64,000 nucleotides of DNA from Cephalotus follicularis (taxonomy: Eukaryota > Streptophyta > Magnoliopsida > Oxalidales > Cephalotaceae). Below are positions 34,324-46,181 of the stretch, in pieces. Every line of letters begins with the position of its first letter. The first letter of the stretch is position 1. The stretch covers positions 478,499 to 542,498 of the forward strand of contig BDDD01000049.1 of assembly GCA_001972305.1 (NCBI GenBank), in the 5' to 3' direction. The position numbers and the translations under genes are program-made. The notes under the pieces are model-generated. The model was not told where the DNA came from. It did no database searches and saw only the letters and a program-made list of their open reading frames with translations.

Positions 34324-36345
34324 AGGTAGATAGAAATGTGAATCCATGGAAACAATCTCGATGTTCAAGTCAAGAGCTCCACAATTATAAACAAGATCCA
34401 TAATGAAATCAAGATCATCAAGTATGATTAACAAATATGATTAAGAACCACAAATCTAATCCATAAATGTGCCCGCATACAAATAAAATATCTGCCGATG
34501 CTGGTTGATGAGCACAATGTCATATGTCATTAAATATAATCAACACATGTATAAATGGCCTAAGGCTACAGTATGTGTACACAATACATCATACACCGGT
34601 GCAAAGTGCCTATAGGATACGCATCATACGTAACACTCCACCCTCGTCCGATGGGCCTGCTACGGCACGCACCCCAACTGTTGTCCGAGGGGCCTATGTG
34701 TCACTGCACGCACCCTAACCTTCGTCCAAGGGGCCTACGTGCAAAAAGGTATATATGACATAGGGTACCCAGCATCAGAGTACAAAACACAGTCTCATAA
34801 TAATGCACATATGGGAAGGTGACATCATCACTCAAAACCAGAAATAATCATCAATCCGTATCAAAGATATCTCGATAATGAAGAAGTGAATGTCACAATG
34901 AAGTAAATCGAATATAGGAATCAAATACAAATTAGGCTTGCAAAGCCATCTCATAACAAGAATATCTAAAGGGCACATATCACAACAAAGGAATCCCAAA
35001 AACAAGTAGGATAAAGGAAGGAAATGTCCCACTCATAAGGATATAGCTCACACAACAGTAATTTCTAACAATATATGGGTAAAAATCAAAGATACTAACA
35101 ACAGGAGTTCAAGTATGAAGATACTGAAATAGAATGAATATAACAGTAGCAAAGGAAACAAATATATATCCGCCGGAGCCCAACAGATATAACAGAAGAG
35201 GCAAAATGAATAGACAACCAATAAACGTGTCATATCAATACGAGAGTTGAATCGAGAATACCACATAAAGGATTCCAAGTAAATAATTATGGAATATCAT
35301 GTAACATATAGGAAATACAAGTATATTAATAAGACTAAAAGAAGGAGAAGTTCTACTCACGACAGGCTATCTCATATCAAGAATACACATAAGGGCATTG
35401 AATAAGACAAGATAAATTGAATGATAACCAAGAGCAAAACAAAAACTAGAAGACTGAAGGGAAAGTTATACTCCCAACATCAACGCCATTGAGTACTGCG
35501 GACTAGCCCCTCAGGAATCGGGATCAACTATTGAATCATCATCATCGTTATGTAGCTCCACCGTCTTTGGCCACCTCCTTCACACTGCATGAATAGCACG
35601 CTTTCGTTACACTCTACACACAGAAAATAAATCACTGTCACGACCAGAGCTCCAGCCAGATACCAGCCAACACATCGGAGCTCCGGCCACGCCATCAACA
35701 GTCCCCAAAGTGGCCGATTTACACGTTACAACCATAGACTCACCGTGACTCACCATGGATAGCATAGGAATCTTCAACGCCATCAGAAACTCACTGAGTT
35801 GACTCAATCTGATCACAATGCCGTGGTTTCGACCGTGGCATAACAGGCCCTGAAAAACTTTGATCTACACGTCTCTACTCAAGACTCACCGAGACTCAGC
35901 GCTATGTCGTCTCATATGAGCTCCGGCCAGGTCGCTGATCTCCGGTGACACCATCGCTAGCGTCCAAAACTTAAGATTTACCGTTGGTGACCGAGACTCG
36001 CCATGACTCAGCGCGTAGCGCTTAGCTACTGGCGGCGGCAAGTAAAAACTTTTGGGTTCACTTAGCCAGCTAAATCCGGCTGATTCATCGGTGATTTAAG
36101 TCTAAAACTGAGATAGGTGAAGCTAATATAGCTCCACCTATGATGATCATTCTGGCGACAACAGGAAGTCATCGAAAAACGCGAAGCTACAAGCTTCGAT
36201 TTCCATGGAGAAAAACGAAGAAAACGACGGAGAGGAAGAAGAAGAGGCTAGAGGAACTCACCTTCATCCTTGGCGAACGACGGTGAAGGCGACGCCGACG
36301 GTAATCTCCAGCTGCAAGCCTCTCTCTCTCTCTCTCTCTCCAGTT
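34324..36345 (-). repeat. F2 LTR, right part
   Basis: It continues F2 after the second AGGTA. Up to about 35570 it matches the LTR at 36681-38940 in reverse; from about 35600 to 36300 it matches the long U3 of F1. It ends in a CT microsatellite (36318-36342), where it is joined to pol sequence of opposite orientation. The expected TGTACC start is missing, so the U3 start was deleted. Confidence 0.75.
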
Positions 36346-36680
36346 CTTTGGCACCATATCTGGTATGTATCCATGATAGCTTCCACGTATCCATGTTGAG
36401 GAAGTACATACCAAATTTCTCTCATGTTATGGAGACTCTAGTAGATTTTTTAGTTGTGGACTTGTCATAATGAAATGTGAGGAAGTACCAGTACAGAGCC
36501 ATTATAGACGAGATGAGGTCTTACGTGACAAAACTATACCTATAATTAGATCTTTTAGAGGAATCACGTAGTAGAAATACTACTTGGGAGCGTATGGACG
36601 AGATGAGTTGACGGTACCAGATTCTTCACCATGTAATGTGAGTAAATTTCAGGGACGAAATTCTAAAAAGGGGGGGATAT
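36346..36680 (+). pseudogene. gypsy pol C-terminal fragment and polypurine tract
   Basis: SLAPYLVCIHDSFHVSMLRK, then YIPNFSHVMETL, then degraded KTIPIIR and WERMDEM-like phrases mark the integrase tail of a chromovirus. It continues into CAGGGACGAAATTCTAAAAAGGGGGGGATAT, the conserved pre-tract and polypurine tract of gypsy elements. The tract abuts the LTR at 36681. Everything upstream in this pol is missing. Confidence 0.8.
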
Positions 36681-38940
36681 TGTGATACCTCGTGTCACAT
36701 TTAAGAGGTGTGGCGTGCAAAAGACATGTGAGTGTCATTTTATTCAGAACAAAGAGAGAAGCGCCTGGCATTTATTTTCTAGAAAAGCGTGTTATTAATA
36801 CAGTGTGAAGGAGGTGGCCAAAGATGGTGGAGCCTCTAAACGATGACAATGATTCAATAGCCGATCCAAATTCCTGAGGGTTTAGTCAACGGTAATCAAT
36901 GGCGTTGATGTTGTGAGTAGAACTTTCCCTTCTCCCTTATGCCTTCGGCTTTTTGTTTTTCTCTCGGTTATCTTTCAATTTATCTTGTCTTATTCGATGC
37001 CCCTATGTGTGTTCTTGATACGAGATAGCCTATTGTGAGTAGAACTTCTCCTTCTTTTAGTCTTATTAATTTACTTGTATTCCTATATGTTACATGATGA
37101 TTCCATAACTGTTTACTTGGAATCCTTTATGAGGTATTCTAGATTGAACTCACATATTGATATGACATGTTTATTGGTTGTCTATTCATTTTGCCTCTGC
37201 TGTTATATCAGTTTGGCTCCTACGGATATATATTTGTTTCCTTTGCTACTGTTATATTCATTCTATTTCCGTATCTTCATACTTGAACTCCTGTTGTTGG
37301 GATATTTGATTTATGCCCATCTATTGTTAGAAATTACTATTGTGTGAGCTATGGCCTTGTGAGTGGGACACTCCCTTCCTTTACCTTACTTATTTCGGGG
37401 ATACCTTTGTTATGATATGTGCCCTTTGGATTTTCTTGTTATGAGATGGCTTTGCAAGCCTGATTTGTATTCGATTCCTATATTCGATTTATTTCATTGT
37501 GACATTCATTTCTTCATTATTGAGATATCTTTGATGCAGATTGATGAATATTTCCGGTTTTGGGTGATAATGTCACATTCCCATATGTGCATTATTGTGG
37601 GACTGTATTTTGCACTCAAATGCTGGGTACACTGTGTCATATATATGTTTTTGCACGTAGGCGGGTGCGTGCCGTAGCAGGCCCATCGGACGAGGGTGGG
37701 GTGTTACATATGATGCATAGCCTATAAGCACTCTGCACCACTGTATGATGTATGGTGTACACATACTATAGCCTTTGGCCATTTATACATGTATTGATTA
37801 TATTTAATGACATATGACATTATGCTCGTCAACCAGTATCCCCATATATTTTATTTGTATGTGGGCACATTTATGGATTATATTTATGGTTCTTAATCAT
37901 ATTTGTTAATCATACTTGATGATCTTGATTTCATTATGGATCTTGTTTACAATTGTGGAGCTCTTCACTTGAATATCGAGATTGTTTCCATGGACTTACA
38001 TTTCTATCTACCTTGTGCTTATAGCCTTATCCATATTACATTTGTTGATATTTGGGTTTTCTTTCTATGGATTATACTTTATTTCACTTTGTGCTTATCC
38101 ATTGTTGAGATTTGAGATTCCTTTCAGTGGAGTTACATTTTATTCATACGTGGGCATATTTGTGGGTCTTGTTTATATATGTGGAGCCCATTTGTCGAGT
38201 ATCGAGATTCCTTTTTGAGGGTTCACATTGTGGTTCCTGTTTACATTTGTGGTTCCCGTTTACATTTGTATATCTCGTTTACATTTGTGGATCTCGTTTA
38301 CATTGTGGTTCTTGATTTCTTTGTGGATCTTGCTTATATTTGTGAATCTTGTTTATGATGTTTCAGGGGATGTGTTCTATCTCACTTAGTCATTTGGACT
38401 AACCCCCTCCCTTTTATCTTTTTCAGATAGTGGCAAAATAGTTGGTAAGTCTGCTTCAGTCGAAGATGTACCACGATGTACCAGAGTTTCAACACGTGCA
38501 TATCATCCACGACATTAGCATTTAAAATTTCCATTACTTATGTTCTTATATAAATGTTTTTACAATTTTTTTGAAGGGCTGAGCCCTATTTATGATGAAC
38601 AACTGATAATATGGTTGAGGAGAACCGATGCATGTTTACTATTTTAATTGTGGTTTGCTGAGGGTTGAGCCCACTTTATAAATTGTGTTTTCTTTACATG
38701 AGCCATAGTCCGATAAACGGATACTACATGACCGATTTTCGTAAAAAATTAAGAGTTAGAATTATTTTCAAGTTTTTAGAAAAGTTCTACTATGACTTCT
38801 AATTTGATTATGTGGTTGTGGGGAAATCTTCAAACCGATTTTAAAGAAATCACGTGGAGGTTTCCGAAATGAGGCTTGCCACGTGATGGTCACATCCGTC
38901 TCGGTAGGATTATCCGGTGCTTGTCGGGACGGGTTTGACA
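36681..38940 (+). repeat. F-type gypsy LTR, plus orientation (2260 bp)
   Basis: It starts TGTGATACCTCG after a polypurine tract and ends GACGGGTTTGACA. A primer site follows (38946-38956). With both a tract before and a primer site after, this could be a 3' LTR whose neighbour's 5' LTR was merged by recombination. The hairpin TTAGTC-ATTTG-GACTAA (38386-38402) is followed by CCCCC and TTTTTCAG. Repeated hydrophobic open frames in this LTR and its relatives are AT-rich by-products. Confidence 0.85.
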
Positions 38941-38945
38941 GTTTC

Positions 38946-38956
38946 TGTATCAGAGC
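38946..38956 (+). other. Primer-binding site after the F LTR
   Basis: TGTATCAGAGC, a close match to the tRNA-Met site, five bases after the LTR. Its last bases merge into the inverted LTR copy that follows. Confidence 0.65.
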
Positions 38957-40546
38957 ATGAATCATAAATAGGGCCCAACCCTTCAAAATAACTGCAAAAA
39001 CATTTATATAAGAACATAAGTAATGAAAAATTTAAATGCTAATGTTGTGGAAGATATGCACGTGTTGAAACTCTGGTAGGGATGCCCTTGTTATCCAATA
39101 TCGATTGTAGTAGACTTACAAACTATTTGCCACTATTTGAAAAAGATAAAAGGGAGGGGGTTAGTCCAAATGACTAAGTGAGATAGAACACATCCCCTGA
39201 AACATCATAAACAAGATTCACAAATATAAGCAAGATCCATATGTGTCAACAAGATCCACGAAGATATTCAAGATCCACAAAGAAATCAAGAACCACAATG
39301 TAAACGAGATCCGCATATGTAAACGGAATCCACAAATGTAAACGAGATATACAAATGTAAACGGGAACCACAAATGTAAATAGAATCCACAATGTGAACC
39401 CTCAAAAAGGAATCTCGATACTAGACAAATGGGCTCCACAGATATAAACAAGACCCACAAATATGCTCACGTATGAATAAAATGTAACTCAACTGAAAGG
39501 AATCTCAAATCTCAACAATGGATAAGCACAAACTGAAATAAAGTATAATCCATATAAAGAAAACCCAAATCTCAACAAATGTAATATGTATAAGGCTATA
39601 GGCACAAGGTAGATAGAAATGTCAATCCATGAAAACAATCTCGATGTTCAAGTGAAGAGCTCCGCAAATATAAACAAGATCCATAACGAAATCAAGATTA
39701 TCAAGTATGATTAACAAATATGATTCAGAACCACAAATATAATCCATAAATGTGCCCACATACATATAAAATATCTGGGCATGCTGGTTGACGAGCACAA
39801 TGTCTTATGTCATTAAATATTATCAATACATGTATAAATGGCCTAAGGCTACAGTATGTGTACACCATGCATCATACACCCGTGCAGAGTGCCTATAGGC
39901 TACGCATCATACATAACACTCCACCCTCGTCCGATGGGCCTAGTACGGCACGCACCCCAACCCTGGTCGGAGGGGCCTACGTGCAAAAACATATATATGA
40001 CACAGGGTACCCATCATTAGAGTACAAAACACAGTCTCACAATAATGCACATATGGGAAGGTGACATTATCACCCAGAAACTGAAATAATCATCAATATG
40101 CATCAAAGATATCTCAATAATGAACAAGTGAATGTCACAATGAAATAAATCGAATATAGGAATCAAATACAAATCAAGCTTGCAAAGCCATCTCATAACA
40201 AGAATATCCAAAGGGCACATCGCACAACAAAGGAATCCCAGAAACAAGTAAGGTAAAGGAAGGGAATGTCCCACTCATAAGGACATAGCTCACACAACAG
40301 TAATTTCTAACAATAGATGGGTATAAATAAAAGATACCAACAACAGGAGTTCAAGTATGAAGATACATAAATAGAATGAATATAATAGTAGCAAAGGAAA
40401 CAAATATATATCCGCAAGAGCCAAACTGATATAACAGCAGAGGCAAAGTGAATAAACAACCAATAAACATGTCATATCAATATGAGAGTTCAATTGAGAA
40501 TACCTCATCAAGGATTCCAAGTAAAATATTATGGAATCATCATGTT
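38953..40546 (-). repeat. F3: partial F LTR, inverted
   Basis: It begins in mid-LTR (AGCATGAATCATAAATAGGG) and is colinear with the reverse complement of 37084-38597. It stops at ATGGAATCATCATGT, where the G LTR starts. With the LTR before it, it forms a head-to-head inverted repeat of about 1.5 kb arms. Confidence 0.85.
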
Positions 40547-43101
40547 CTGAGCTCGATCATACATATTCTGTCGTCCCTAGTCTGAGCTCGGTGATACATA
40601 TTCTCAGCTCTGCCTTATCGTTTTTCAGCTTCTTATTTCAGCTCTTCGAACTCTGACTTAACATAACATCAAACAATAAAAAATACTGTAACTTAACCAT
40701 AATATATTTTTCCACATTCCCAAAGGAGGAAATCAACAATTAATATATCACAGGCACATTTAAATACTTTATTTCAACATATTCATCATCCAGGTATATC
40801 AACATCTCATAAAATTTCAGTTGTCAAGCATGAATATAATAATTCCCTTATGTCCCCATGCATGCAGGTGTTACTGGCCAGTTCTGCCAGTGTATGGTGC
40901 CTGGACTTCCGTGGTCCACCTTTAGTAACTTCAATCTCTACTGAATCGGTGGATCAGGGGGATTGTCCTCTACTATGTTAGCTGAAAATGTAAATAAGCG
41001 GGGGGGTTGGCCCAAGTGACTAAGTGAGTTGGGACAAGTCATTCCCTATTGCATGAAGGAAATAATATGGCATGATCAATGATAAAATAAATATAAGACA
41101 TAATAGAGTGAAATAAAATTCAGGGAATGAGCATATCATTAACGAGACTCAGAAGAAAGAAACTTGTAATTCAACAATGATCATTAGTAATTACGAATAT
41201 GATACATGAATCAAGAAATGTGCCCAATAATTATAAAACCTGGGAATGCTAGTAAAACCTCATCATCTCATATCAGTTCAATGTAGCACCCCCTCTACCC
41301 TAGCCCAAGAGGTCTACTATGCTGTACGCTCCCATACCCTCGCCCGGGGAGACTACCATACTGCACTTCCCCTTACCCTCACTCGGGGGCTTACTTTACT
41401 GCACTTCTCATCTCATATCATGAGCTCATTATATCTTATTTCACCATCCTCATGCACCGGTGCAGAGTAGCCTCATAGGCTATGTATCATCTAAAAAGCC
41501 ACACAGGCTAGATATCAACTGTAATGTCTCACTATCATCTGCTAACTAACACGGTCCGATAGGTGAGTACCGAAGCTCTGCTGCACTCACTCTCAGCATA
41601 CCATCATAGACCAACGGTATGCTGCAGAACCATGCTATGGATACTCGAGAGCGGTTCCCACATAACACTCCATCATAGACAATGAGCATACTAAGGAGAG
41701 TTGAGCATCATATGTATATCTCACCTTCTACCGGCCCCATATGTGGCATGTCTCAAGGGACCAGAATCATAGTAGAAAGCATGATATCAAAATCTCAAGG
41801 ATCCATAAATAGGAAGGTGACCTAGTCACCCAGAGCCAGAGCCTTATATGCTTATACAATCATACCAAAATCAAGCAACCTGCTCAACAAAAGACATACG
41901 AGACTCAATCCCGAGCAAAGCATCATATATAACAAGTACACATGGCACATATCAAGCAGGAGTCTAAAAATAAAAGGAAGGGAATGTCCCATTCACAGGT
42001 TTACTAAAAGCAATTATCACGAACTATCCTTCCGATGCCCCGGATCAATTATCAAGTCCATGTCTACAAAGTCATCACCATCACAACTTAATAAACGTAT
42101 TTCCTAATACCTCCAATTACTATTCTTTGAAACCCTAGAACCATCAACTTTATATCTCTTCTATGAAACCGTATTTTTAAAGAATATAATCCTAGAAGTT
42201 AATTAATATACTCAACTCTTAGTCTATTTATCATTCCTCATAAAGATATAATTTATTTCAATTAATCATATCGCTTCAACCTCTAGATAATTTCTCAACT
42301 TCCATTACCAAAAGGTTAGGGTTGAAGGAACTTACAATATTAGGTTAGACGAGTGAAAGATGGATCACTTCCACACATATATTCCTTAAAAGTTCTTGGA
42401 GAATGATGAAGATGGAAACTTGCACGAGATAAGTACTTCAGCAAAATGAAATGTCGTTCGTTCCCTATTATAGTACTTATAACTTGATTAGGGTTGAATA
42501 ATCTAGAATCATTGAGATACTTAGAGAAATATCTAGATAATTGAGCTTATGAAAGTCATTGGGCCGAAGTTTTGGGCCTTAAGAAGGCTTAAATCCATAT
42601 AAACATCTCTTTCCCACAGGGTCCACTAACCCGCTCCAGAGTAGACTTATAATCCACTTGCTTCCTAGTCTACTCGGCAAGTCTCTAGTTTGTTCCGCAC
42701 ATATGAAGCCTGCTCGGCAGAGAACAACACAACGAACATAATACTAAGCAGACTCCAGGAACTGGTCTGCTCCGCAACAGATAACGCAAGTCTACTATGC
42801 GCTATAATGTTAGCCTGCTCTGCTTATATTAGGTCTGATCAATATATCAAGTCTGCTCGAAGAGGGTATTGAGCAGGTCTGTACTTCCAAAATGAGGTAT
42901 GCTCCCAAGTGTTCTCAACTGAGTCTGCCCAACCTAAACCATGTCTTCTTTTCCTAGACCAAGTCTGCTATTCCTAGACCAGGTCTACTCTGCTCTAGCC
43001 TGGTCTAATCTACTCCGCGCTAGTCTGGTCTGACGCCAATTGTACGAAAAAAATATGCCTACTTCATAATTGCACTTCAAAATGGGTCACGGGGTATTAC
43101 A
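40547..43101 (-). repeat. G 3' LTR (truncated)
   Basis: On the minus strand it starts TGTAATACCCCGTGACCC (43101) after a polypurine tract. It matches 62165-63239 (5' LTR) through much of its left part. Short repeats of GGTCTGCTC(C/G)GC-type fill 42640-43030. Hairpin-like TTAGTC-ACTTG-GGCCAA on the minus strand (41007-41023) is followed by CCCCCC and TTTTCAG, as in the F LTR. Confidence 0.85.
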
Positions 43102-43116
43102 ATATCCCCCATCTCT
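43102..43116 (-). other. G polypurine tract
   Basis: Minus-strand AAAGAGATGGGGGATAT directly before the LTR start, after GGGACAAAATTC. Confidence 0.8.
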
Positions 43117-43239
43117 TTAGAATTTTGTCCCAAAATTCACATACTCGTTTATTCGAAGAGGGCTGGGTAACGCTTTCTCATATCATCCTCACGTTCCTAG
43201 GTGGCCTCTTCTATAGCCTGATTCCTCTATAAGACCTTA
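43117..43239 (-). pseudogene. G pol, extreme C-terminus
   Basis: Minus-strand reading KVL, stop, RNQAIEEAT, stop, EREDDMRKRYPALFE then TAA: the end of a chromodomain-like tail with two Trp codons changed to stops. It is cut off from the rest of pol by CACTA-2. Confidence 0.85.
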
Positions 43240-43259
43240 CACTACTCAAAACAGGGGAT

Positions 43260-43330
43260 TTAGCGACCGCTTTTTGGGGCGACCGCCTTACCGACCGCCT
43301 AAGCGGTCGCTAAAAGACCTCTGAAAAAAT
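43260..43330. repeat. CACTA-2 left subterminal repeats
   Basis: GCGACCGCC, ACCGACCGCCTAAGCGGTCG and related units, each a short palindrome around an AAGCGG/CCGCTT core. Confidence 0.8.
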
Positions 43331-43774
43331 CATGGTGGTTTGCTTATCTTCTACCAAAATACAGTCATTCCGAGCATCAAAAGTGATCGGTCATTAAATA
43401 ATTACGTATATTATTATTCGGTCAATTAGCCACCACTTTTTTTTTGAATTTGCGAACGCTATAGCGGTCACTAATTCCTATTATTTTGAATTTATCTGGA
43501 TTGTGCTTTCTACCTTCTTATCTCCTATTGAAGACTCCTCGACCGCTTATTTCCTCCCAAATAAACGAATCTCCTACGTCTGCCTCTCTTGTTCTCTCTG
43601 TCCCATTCCAATTTCATAAGAATACTCCTCGGCGGACGTAGCACACATCATCAGGTTCCTCTTTCTCTCTCTACGTCTTCTACCTCTCTTGTTCTCTCTG
43701 TCATCACCGGCACCAGCGACGCCAAGTACATCTCTCTCTCCCTCGCAGCAACCAACCACCAACAACCGACGTCG

Positions 43775-43796
43775 ATGGCGGCGGCAGCGGTAGCAG
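43775..43796 (+). other. Possible first coding exon in CACTA-2
   Basis: After a CT-rich leader (43550-43750) typical of plant 5' UTRs, ATGGCGGCGGCAGCGGTAGC reads MAAAAVA plus one base and stops at a strong splice donor, CAG|GTAAGT. The GC-rich Ala run is unlike its AT-rich surroundings. Joined to the acceptor at 49100 it stays in frame. This is either the leader exon of a CACTA gene or a captured host exon. Confidence 0.4.
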
Positions 43797-44060
43797 GTAA
43801 GTATTTATAATTTTTGGTTTTTTTTTTATAGATTTGTTAGGGTTTTTTTGGGTTTATTTGGGGGTTAAAGTGTTAGGAGAGATTTTTATATTGTGACGAC
43901 CCGAATTCCCTTTTGTACTATTCATGCATACATCGTATCGTATTGTACCGTACCGAATCATATTGAATTGAGGTATTTCTATACCTATTGTGATTGTATT
44001 GGTTTTATGCATGTATGGTAGGGATTCTGGGTTGAGTTTTGGAGAGTTGGTCGAATTGAC

Positions 44061-44068
44061 TATAAAAG
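44061..44068 (+). promoter_or_regulatory. TATA box of the CACTA-2 solo LTR
   Basis: TATAAAAG, 170 bases into the LTR, followed by CTCACTCTCATTCTCTC. Confidence 0.65.
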
Positions 44069-44579
44069 TCAATTCTCACTCTCATTCTCTCATTTTTCAT
44101 TCATTCTTCTTCTCTCTCTATCATTCTCCCTCCCTCTCTCTAGCTGGAGCCTCCATCTTCCTCTCTTACAGTCGGATTTGTATCTCCTTCAACAAGGACA
44201 CCGATTGCAAGTTGTGGGTTACCGATTGAACGAGAAAGTAGCTGATTCTTGGGTGATTTCAGCCGATTGACCGATCGATAACTCCTCTTTTGAAGCTTCA
44301 GTGATAGGTAGGACTTCCCTACTTGATTGCCTATTGTTTTATTGCAAAATTGATTGAATGATTGATTGAATTGAGTGATTGTATTGCATTGAATTGAATG
44401 AATTGGGGTTTTTAGGGTTTTTAGAAAATCCTTGACCTAATTGTTAATAGAAAGATTGAAATGTTAAATTGGAGGTTGTAACAAGTGTTACTAACCTTAA
44501 ATGATTGATTGCAAAACTTGGTTTTCAAAGAATGGCTTTAAATTGGATTTTGACTTGAGATTGGCCTTATTTTCTGCAT

Positions 44580-44915
44580 AAAATCGACTCTGCACAGCAA
44601 AGACATCGACCCCTAGCCCATGGACGTCGATGTATTTCTCATCAGAGTGTTGTATCTTTGATTCTACAGCAGAGACATCAACGTCTTTCAAAGACATCGA
44701 CGTCTTTGCCTCGATATGTCTTTCCCCAGGAAAGACATCGATGCTGAACATCGATGCGCATTCTCAGGCTATTTTTATTGAAACGTGTCAATGCCTTTCT
44801 CCAAGGACATCGACGTCTTTGGCCATATCTCTACACAAACAGGAAAAGACATCGACGTCTTTCCACCGTTTTAAAGAGGTGTCGATGTCTTTCACCAAGG
44901 ACATCGACGCCTAAT
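44580..44915. repeat. Array d: GACATCGACGTC motif in a gypsy LTR
   Basis: About ten copies of GACATCGACGTCTTT or variants lie downstream of the promoter (for example 44601, 44626, 44669, 44690, 44731, 44803, 44848, 44880, 44900). Several are complete palindromes AAAGACATCGACGTCTTT but for one mismatch. The motif equals that of array a in a copia LTR. Confidence 0.85.
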
Positions 44916-45817
44916 GTACTGAAAGGAGTTTTTAACTGTTTAAAGTTGGTTTTCAACTTGTTTTCACATTGCCACTTGACCGGAGCCTCGCTTGAGGTGT
45001 TCAAGTGTTTAAAAACGGTTTTAATGATTGTACTGATTGATTGATTGCTTGGGTCATAGGTGTTGTTGTGAGTCTAAGTCGGTAAAATGGACGCACGTTC
45101 CCATCCCTACGTTAGGCACCACCACTTATTGACTTTACTTCGACGTTGTATTGATACATTGATCGATTGCTTGAGTCATGAGTGTTGTTGTGAGTCTAAG
45201 TCGGTACGATGGACGCACGTTCCCATTTCTCTATTAGACACCACCACTTATTGACTTTACTTAACATTGTATTGACTCGATTGATTGATTGATTGTATTG
45301 TATGGATCCTATAGAGCGACCTTGTGGTTTACGTCGGCATGTTAGGTTGACTTTGTCCACCTATTCCGTCGATCGTTTCTTTTATTGTATTGTCTTGCTG
45401 ATGAGCATGATTGACTGACGATTGACGCTCGCTGAGGGCCGTAGCTCCCTAACGGCATCAGTAGCTCTCTCAGTTTTAGCTCATCGAGATTATATTGGCC
45501 CAGCCATAGGCTGGAAGATCTATGCATTCCAGACCTGATCAGTATGAGAACCTTAGATAGATCTCCCGCCCTTTTTGAAGGACTACCTTCTGTGGGATTG
45601 ATCACTGCTAACTGATTAACATTGTAGATCCTATTCGTATGCTCTGTTATGGGCCACTGTAATACGGGTAGTCTGATCGCCAATTGTACATATGCATTTG
45701 CCATGTCATGTATTGAAATTGTACACCGCACATTGATATTGTATAGATTGTCACCGATATTGCACATTGTTCATGCATATATGCTGCATGAGGTTTCTGC
45801 TTAGCCAGTGTGGCTAA

Positions 45818-45837
45818 CCCCATCCTTCGGGGTGGGG
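45818..45837 (+). other. cUUCGg tetraloop hairpin in the solo LTR
   Basis: CCCCATCC-TTCG-GGGTGGGG pairs over eight positions with one U.G pair. Compared with the hairpin at 13459-13474, the loop is unchanged while the stem sequence differs but still pairs. 339 bases before the LTR end. Confidence 0.7.
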
Positions 45838-46181
45838 CTATGTTGTACCTTGTGTGCGTCATAGGTAGGGCAGCAGGTTGCAGCGGACAGAAGGACTGAA
45901 GACTCGTTTGATCGCACGACTGCTTAGGTATCGCGGAGCTGGTTGTGAGATATTGTAGTGAAAGATTGAAATGTAATGTATTGAAAAAGACTGGTATTGT
46001 AAAGAATTTGTATTGCATCGTATGGATGGATATTCATATTGTCTCTTCCGCACATTGATATGTGTTGCAAAGTTTTAAGTTTTTCCGTCTTTTTATATTG
46101 CTAGTCCTGACCATTGTATTGTGTATTGGATTGAGAGTGATGCCACATGTTCGCCCTGCGGGCGCGAGGTGTTACATATAT

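Larger units (their letters stand above)
43892..46176 (+). repeat. Solo gypsy LTR inside CACTA-2
   Basis: It starts TGTGACGACCCG and ends GCGAGGTGTTACA. Direct duplication TATAT at 43887-43891 and 46177-46181. TATAAAAG at 44061-44068 and a CT-rich leader give plus orientation. It carries array d and the hairpin at 45818-45837. It inserted in what would be the first intron after the ATG exon. No element body remains. Confidence 0.9.

Noticed and set aside
37075..37677. Hydrophobic frames that look like membrane proteins, recurring in several places
   Set aside because: They are AT-rich stretches of the F LTR, repeated because the LTR is repeated; frames are not conserved between copies.
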